Assembly: GCA_024704765.1 (NCBI GenBank)
Contig: JAKMXF010000319.1
Coordinates: forward strand, 124,001 to 188,000
From: Oopsacas minuta
Lineage: Eukaryota; Porifera; Hexactinellida; Lyssacinosida; Leucopsacidae
Reading direction: 5' to 3'
DNA: 64,000 nucleotides
Under the pieces are notes generated by a model, which saw only the letters and a list, made by a program, of their open reading frames with translations, had not been told where the DNA came from and did no database searches. Every line of letters starts with the position of its first letter. The first letter of the stretch is position 1. Shown here one piece after another: positions 59,301 to 64,000 of this stretch. Made by a program: the position numbers and the translations under genes.

Positions 59301-60245
59301 TACTGCAAAAGACAGCCCATTCAAATAGTTCAATATTTTCAATGGAAAAAACATATATCCACAAATCTCACGATATCTTAGTGATTTAACTTTTGTATGT
59401 ATTGCAAATTCCAATGCGTACGTCTTGATTAATCGAATACCCTCAATCACTTCTCTCATCATTTTGTTTCTACTATCTGTCAATTCGGATAGCCTATATT
59501 TCACAATGGAATTTAGATAGCTGCAACCCAACCCCAAAGGAACCTGAAGTAGTACAGTAATACCTGTAGCGAAGGCTGCCAGCCCAATTTCCCTCCATAG
59601 AATGTAAACAAACAATAAGCAGGCGAATGGGTAGACCCATATCATATTCAAGTAGATAATCCCGTTGTCTAACTTATACAGCCCAGAACTTATTGGTGTA
59701 ATTATTTTCCCGAAAGATAGGTTGTATGACTGATTAAGATTGACTGACACAACTTTATTGTAAACTGCTGATGTTAACATTGTGCGAAACTTTGTACCCA
59801 GCAAAGACAATCTCCATTTCACAACCTGGAGAATCATCATATCACAAAATGACATGCAACAGATTGCTAGTGTAATTCCGAACAGAATGAGTGTGTAATT
59901 CGAGAAACAATCGCCCCTGCATTTGAAGACTTCTACAAACACTCCTATCAATAATGGCGTTACAAGAGAGATACATGTCCCTATAAATTCGAGTATCGCG
60001 ATCAACACTAATTCCCAGAAATACATCCTGAAAAACGTTAGCCACAATCTAGGAGTTCTCTTAATACTTTCAACCGACCATGCTCTTTGAAATTTTGCAA
60101 ATAAAGTTTTCGCTTGATTAGTTGAATCAAGTTGTGGGAGATCATTCATAGATATAGAATCTTTAAACTTAGACTTTAAAACCGCGAAATCAAGCCAGAT
60201 AAAGAATGGCGATACAAGATAATGAAGTACCCGAAAAATTTTCAT
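56343..60245 (-). CDS. ABC transporter, subfamily C (MRP4-like half-size N-terminus, full transporter)
   Basis: A single 3.9-kb exon of 1300 aa encodes TMD1-NBD1-TMD2-NBD2 without the extra TMD0 of long MRPs, as in ABCC4-type proteins. NBD1: Walker A GSTGSGKTS (about 442), signature LSGGQTARLGLARAVYA, Walker B YLLDDPFSALD with Asp in the catalytic Glu place, as is usual in ABCC. NBD2: GRTGAGKSS (about 1080), FSAGEKQLYCLARAL, LLLDEATSNVD and H-loop IMIAHRLNT, so this site is the competent one. A charged linker (about 620-690) joins the halves. It exports organic anions, nucleotides or conjugates across the plasma membrane; the substrate is unknown. The ATG at 60245 is the first in frame and yields the expected pre-TMD1 region. 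Confidence 0.93.
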   Translation of the reverse strand: MKIFRVLHYLVSPFFIWLDFAVLKSKFKDSISMNDLPQLDSTNQAKTLFAKFQRAWSVESIKRTPRLWLTFFRMYFWELVLIAILEFIGTCISLVTPLLIGVFVEVFKCRGDCFSNYTLILFGITLAICCMSFCDMMILQVVKWRLSLLGTKFRTMLTSAVYNKVVSVNLNQSYNLSFGKIITPISSGLYKLDNGIIYLNMIWVYPFACLLFVYILWREIGLAAFATGITVLLQVPLGLGCSYLNSIVKYRLSELTDSRNKMMREVIEGIRLIKTYALEFAIHTKVKSLRYREICGYMFFPLKILNYLNGLSFAVWCSMVTITCYAAIGGEFTAAKIFTVIAIIRNLGRFNVSLVIGMLNLSEIYASIFRVQTILELPMFGNETCEWKIPRVITDPFVLVKRFSCGWRVQNKTKDVESVVCCKDMNFEVRKGEIVGVIGSTGSGKTSLLMGVAEENTIFEGTKTIKGSMALAPQEPWVFCGTIRENIIFGCKFDSNWYEEVIRACCLDEDLNDLVHGDQTIVGEQGNSLSGGQTARLGLARAVYADRDIYLLDDPFSALDTVVAEKLYKNCIQGILRNKVVILATHQIHLLSDATQVLDLDKGKTTTLGESDEETLLKQSEQMRTEINIEVMRERRNSNIIEENFANFEEISPRHDSSDRLSDLSDEGEGLISCPKKHEDIENQLLGDSLGKSKVSLKTYFIYLWKGGNIFCPIVFLLIVFSHFLANIAIYYYLVLWSSLSGNSTFEMSNNWSNNTILGSNPLSTMSVHERIYYYIILCIGALIFYYISHILLYFLILNASRNLHNSMLWKILRVPVRFFDLNQSGSITNRFSKDVGTLDDIIPPYVIQFTSLFFFFIFSLVTAVLSQWIVIFPTIIVLAVLLAFRYYYLGYSTQVMAIESAAKSPIFSHILTTLNGLPCIHTLQLQQQFTDKFYSFQDEHFRAWSTNIGLIRWFAMRIYCILAVYLFITYSTYIILSDYIDPNVLAFSISLLLTVPRNSQFTLRTSAIIENYMASAQRIIAYSKLPEESPLTSKGNKFHITKGEIKLENATLSYAPNLSPVLNNISLTINKGEKVGVVGRTGAGKSSLQKALFRLVELKSGSISIDGCDIGTLGLHDLRSQISIIPQDPTLFSGTLRKNLDPFDEFNDNIIWEALEQVQMKEKSQSLTGQLHFLVSDGGKKFSAGEKQLYCLARALIRNNKVLLLDEATSNVDMSTDLLIQQIIRTKFQECTVIMIAHRLNTVMDANTIVVMEKGQVKEYGKPWLLLQRPNGLLKEFVNKADTISPPQISQEENISDTS

Positions 60246-61248
60246 GACCTAGATCTTTAATTATATATTTGAATTTTCTTCAATCATATCAATTGGGTTA
60301 TTTATACTCCTTTTGATTTTTTAAAATATGTTGTGCTTATTTTGTCTTCCTGGAATTTATTTTGTAATATCAAAATATTCATTTGGAAAAATTTTTGACT
60401 AGTTAGATTAGGTAGAGCCATAATTTACAAGATTAGTAGGTATCCGAAAAGTATTCATGATTAGGGTCATCGAGGTTGTAGATTTCAACTTCACATTTTC
60501 ATATCTAAGTATACCAAATCATCTACATCATATTACTAATCATAAAACAAACGAATAATCCTGAGCTACACTCCTAGTCTGTCGACGGGAGTCTCTAATC
60601 ACATCCGTTTTGATTATAAATTTATTCCTAACAGTTAGCATTATACAATATTCTAATGTTGTTGTGTCGATTTGTCTTTACTGGATTATATTTCGTAATA
60701 TCAAAATGTTGACTTGGCAAAATAATGTCTACTTGGTTAGAATAGATAGAGCCACAATTTATTTCTTATTAAAGCACTAGCGCGCTTCACCTGCTAGGTC
60801 GCTACGCGACAGCTTAGTTCTCCAAATTAGCTTAAGTATTAATTAAATAAACAGCTAAATGTATTGAGTTATTGGTAGCTACGCCTGCACTACGTGTCTC
60901 GAATTCACAGAATGGTAAAAATTTTAAGATCGTATTATCCATGGTCTATCCAAATGACATTCAATGGCCTTCTGTGGTGACGCTGGAGATGCTATGTCGC
61001 TTTTGGTTAGCAATCTCGGCAGTATCTTCAATCATTTCTGGACATACAATCATAATAAAAGTATTCAGCTAGATTAATAATTTTCCATACAAATAATACT
61101 ATAGTGAGCTTATTCTTGATGAGTATGTATAGTAGTGTCAAAGTCGCGATCTACGTATACTGATAAAACAGTTGCTAAGATTTCTATGAAATATTCACTT
61201 AAGAGTTGTAAAATTTCCAACTCAGTGTGAAACCTATCACAATATGTA

Positions 61249-61498
61249 CACTCCCTGGCCAAAAGTATTGGAACACTATACCACTAATGACACATGTGGC
61301 ATATGGAACTTTGTGAGAATATATGTATTGAATAGTCTGTGGATATATCAGAAAAGGTGATTATAATGATAAAATTAATAATAGAATTAAGTTCACAAAT
61401 GTTTAAAACTATCTTCAGCCTATACAACTAAAGCAAAAGCATATTTGTGCCAAGTGTCAATTGTGGCCGAGTGTTCCAATACTTTTGGCCAGGGAGTG
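61249..61498. mobile_element. 250-bp Tc1/mariner-like MITE, copy B
   Basis: The same CACTCCCTGGCCAAAAGTAT inverted ends, flanked by TA at 61247-61248 and 61499-61500. Its length equals copy A (42782-43031), and the reverse complement aligns with copy A throughout (CCACAATTGACAC, CTTTTCTGATATAT, CCATATGCCACATGTGTCAT). Confidence 0.92.
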
Positions 61499-61747
61499 TA
61501 TAATGGTTGTAAATGGCATAACGTGGCACAATGTGTCATTAAATATTTAAGGTCAGCATTCAGGATCTAAATAGAAAGTCTGTGTACTGAGGTTTGCAAT
61601 AGGCATAATGCACATTTGACATGAGAGATAATTTGACATTACACTTTTGGATTAATCATATGTAAATTTATTGTTGTTTTTATGAAAATAACATAAACAA
61701 ATTAGTAAAATCTCAAAATTTACGTAGATACTTGCTCTCAACAGCTA

Positions 61748-61933
61748 CAAAGGGGGATTGATCTTTCAAAATAATTCAATAATATATATGCAATATACGT
61801 ATATTTGTGAATTACATTGTTCTAAATATATCTACATTATAATACTCAAAGGGGGCCGTAAATTTGGAAAATAATGGATACCTCGAGGCGCAATGCGCCG
61901 GGTTCATCACGAAGCGACGAGCCGAAAGCTCGT
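61748..61933. repeat. 186-bp dispersed repeat, copy 2
   Basis: It aligns with 33989-34172. It ends GCGACGAGCCGAAAGCTCGT, a 6-bp stem (ACGAGC / GCTCGT). Stem bases differ from copy 1 but pairing is largely kept. It lies about 100 bases before the MPP-beta ATG, so it may be in that promoter or leader. Confidence 0.75.
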
Positions 61934-62030
61934 TGATATATAATATCAATTTTTTGACAATTTTTTATCTTTCCCATTAGTAACCCAATTATTACTCTAA
62001 GTCTCTTCACACACACATCACTCTACCAAT

Positions 62031-64000
62031 ATGTCACTACTAGTACGTTCACTGTCTCGTTTCAGACTCTTACGTACGCAACTACGATTCAATTCGACAC
62101 AGAGATTCAAGCAAGCTCTCCTCAACAACCCTGAAACACAGGTAACAACACTATCCAATGGTTTACGTGTAGCTACCGAAAATACTGGTCTTCAAACGGC
62201 CACGGTGGGTCTGTATATAGATGCCGGTAGTCGCTGGGAGACTGAGAGTACGAACGGCACTGCGCATTTTCTAGAACACATGATATTTAAAGGCACAAAA
62301 AACCGTACACAGCAACAATTAGAACTGGAAATCGAGAACATGGGAGCGCATTTGAACGCGTACACATCTCGCGAACACACCGTTTATTTCACCAAATCTC
62401 TCAGTGTAGACATCCCTCATTGTCTAGACATACTCTCTGATATATTGACAAATCCCTTACTCCCTGAAGCAGCAGTAGAGCGTGAGAGAGACGTGATACT
62501 ACGTGAAATGGAGGAGGTAGAGAAAAATGTGGAGGAGGTTATATTTGATTATCTACACCAAACAGCGTACCAAGGCACCCCACTGGCATACAGTATACTC
62601 GGTCCTACTAAGAATATTCGCGGAATAACTCGATCAGACCTGATACGCTATATAACCACACACTACCACCCTGCTCGTATAGTATTAGCCGGTGCTGGAG
62701 GGGTAGACCACGATCAGCTGGTTAAGTTGGGTGAGAAGCATTTTAGTGGGCTGGGTCGGACTATGGATGTTGATTCTTTTCCTGAGTTAGAACCAGCTTT
62801 CTATGTTGGTTCAGAAGTTAGGGTTAGAGATGATGCTATGCCTGCAGCTCATGTTGTGCTAGGTAAGATTGTTTAGTTTTACTGCTTAATCTGTTGTGGA
62901 TGCAGTTCAAACGTAAGCAGGAGCGGTTCCAGGATCTGGCTTATCCAGGGAAGGCCAGGTCCAATATTTTCAAACTACGGGCAAAAATTTATTGCATAAT
63001 AGGTAGTGTTGGTCCGATGACTGGACGTGACCAGGATTTTCAAACCCGGGGTAAATGGCCCGTTTGCCCCCTCCCCCCCTTGGTACCGCCACGAAATATA
63101 AACAAGGTGGTACTGCCATGGTATATAAATTACAAAACTTGACAATGGGAAGGATTGTCTAATTACAGTGTTTTTCTGTCGTAATTTTGAACGAGTGTTG
63201 CGAGACTAAGAACTTTGTCCAAGCAGGGCCGTAGGAGCACAATTTTTCAAGCAATTAACATTTTAGCTTTCTAGTTATTTGCTTTTAAGTATTACATACC
63301 TGCCAACCTGAATGGAGAAATGAGCGGGACGTAAAGTGCTAATTTATCCAGACATCGTGGAACGTAGCATATTTGTATTAGGCTGGACTCCAAAAAAGCA
63401 GGATAGTTAAGGTTTTTGGCACGTTTTGGCGGGACATTAGCCTAAATAGCCCTCAACATATGTTCAAAAACGCGGGACTTCCCGCCAAAACGGGACTTTT
63501 GGCAAGTATGGTATTAGTCTTATTCAAACCGCTAACAACCTGTTCTCAAATTAGATATATACGGTAGAACACAAATATAGTTAAGGTCCCACTGCCATGG
63601 CCCCCGGGGAAATGCCCCGCTTTTTCATAGTTCCTGATTAATATTGATATTATACAATTATGTAGGTGTAGAGGGAGTTGGTTGGAGTCATCCTGATTAT
63701 TTGCCTCTGATGATTATTGCTTCTCTTATTGGTGAGTTATATTTATTTGTTAGTTTAGCTCCTATAAGGAGATGTCCTAATGGTATGGACAGTGTGTAAT
63801 ATCCTTCTGTCCCTACTTCCGCACGATTTTGCGGAATCTAATAGTTAACTTTTGGAATTCGCAGGATTGGTAGTTACAAAAAGATGTCACACACACACTG
63901 GTTGCGCATACGGATGGACGAACATAACACATATTCCATCGTCCATTACAGTAATGCATCCCTATTGGAGCTAAAAACTTAATTAGTACTACATAACGAT
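62031..64000 (+). CDS. PMPCB: Mitochondrial processing peptidase beta subunit, 5' part
   Basis: Exons 62031-62862 and 63666-63731 (phase 1; CTAG|GTAAGA, TGTAG|GTGTAG, then G|GTGAGT) lie in the window; the rest is beyond the edge. An Arg- and Ser-rich, acid-free N-terminus ([20 protein letters not shown]) is a mitochondrial presequence. The M16 metalloprotease site HFLEH (79-83) with the distal Glu in the [18 protein letters not shown] helix shows the catalytic beta subunit rather than alpha, although the bc1 core-1 protein is close. [10 protein letters not shown] and [13 protein letters not shown] are family blocks. With MPP-alpha it cleaves presequences of imported matrix proteins. Intron 1 (803 bp) contains two repeat elements. 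Confidence 0.93.
62923..63089. repeat. GCGGT-ended inverted-repeat element, longer copy
   Basis: The left end GCGGTTCCAGGATCTGGC and the right end CCTTGGTACCGC are inverse-like. A C-rich GGCCCGTTTGCCCCCTCC tract is near the right end. It is related to 3631-3736 and lies in MPP-beta intron 1. Confidence 0.5.
63295..63510. mobile_element. 216-bp element with CATACYTGCCAA ends
   Basis: Left CATACCTGCCAAC and right TTGGCAAGTATG are inverse. Identical GTATTA flanks lie at 63289-63294 and 63511-63516. The interior repeats AGCGGGACG / CCCGCCAAAACGGGAC. A second family member is at 54453-54638. It is non-coding and lies in MPP-beta intron 1. Confidence 0.75.

Larger units (their letters stand above)
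60246..62030. other. Divergent region between ABCC and MPP-beta genes
   Basis: 1.8 kb with the TA-flanked element 61249-61498, the dispersed repeat 61748-61933 close to the MPP-beta start, and a short motif (60777-60812, CTGCTAGGTCGCT) shared with 12095-12135. No other gene is seen. Confidence 0.5.

Overview
The window is nuclear DNA of an AT-rich animal. It carries a Sema-PSI receptor, a Frag1/DRAM protein, a TRAF-type protein and PGD, GDI, PDI and MPP-beta genes with GT-AG introns. The mixture (large exons, few introns, gene-poor gaps full of short TIR elements, MACPF and TRAF-like genes) would fit an early-branching metazoan such as a sponge, but the species cannot be fixed from sequence alone. 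Many genes are single-exon (Sema receptor, GDI, actin-like, TRAF-like, DRAM-like, ABCC). Others have 1-6 introns of about 250-2430 bp.

Layout. 1-3564 (-): Sema-PSI receptor running off the left edge. 4688-7789 (-): membrane-anchored, tyrosine-motif-rich protein that looks like a signalling adaptor. 8687-10027 (-): Rab GDI. 12973-19747 (-): seven-exon 6-phosphogluconate dehydrogenase, whose 2.4-kb intron holds a small cysteine-rich type I membrane protein gene on the other strand (15170-15868). 21217-24034 (+) and 39503-41298 (-): two cathepsin-L-like proteases with the same four-exon plan and a shared promoter motif. They flank a large MACPF gene (24608-30274, -) whose reading frame breaks near its 3' end, a 15-bp minisatellite (32966-33779) and a carboxylesterase (35360-38787, +). 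44479-45561 (+): divergent actin-like protein. 46051-47610 (-): TRAF-type zinc-finger protein. 49999-52189 (+): PDI with a dead second active site. 53228-53458 (+): 76-aa membrane protein with a frameshifted relative at 32261-32463. 55013-55837 (-): Frag1/DRAM-like protein. 56343-60245 (-): ABCC transporter. 62031-right edge (+): mitochondrial processing peptidase beta.

The genes do not form an operon-like pathway. The set is a normal mosaic of housekeeping genes (PGD, GDI, PDI, MPP), surface and signalling genes (Sema receptor, tyrosine-motif adaptor, cysteine-rich nested protein, TRAF-like) and effector genes (cathepsins, MACPF, esterase, ABCC). The non-coding space is dominated by non-autonomous DNA transposons. 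I could define precise ends and target-site duplications for several: hAT-like 8-bp TSD elements, TA-flanked Tc1/mariner-like and pogo-like elements, and a family with CATACTTGCCAA-like ends and 6-bp flanking repeats. There are also three striking long hairpins. I found no tRNA, rRNA or CRISPR. No single new multi-gene system stands out. The best leads are the frame break in the MACPF gene, the small-membrane-protein pair, the tyrosine-motif adaptor, the PDI and actin-like active-site changes, the nested gene and the cathepsin promoter motif.
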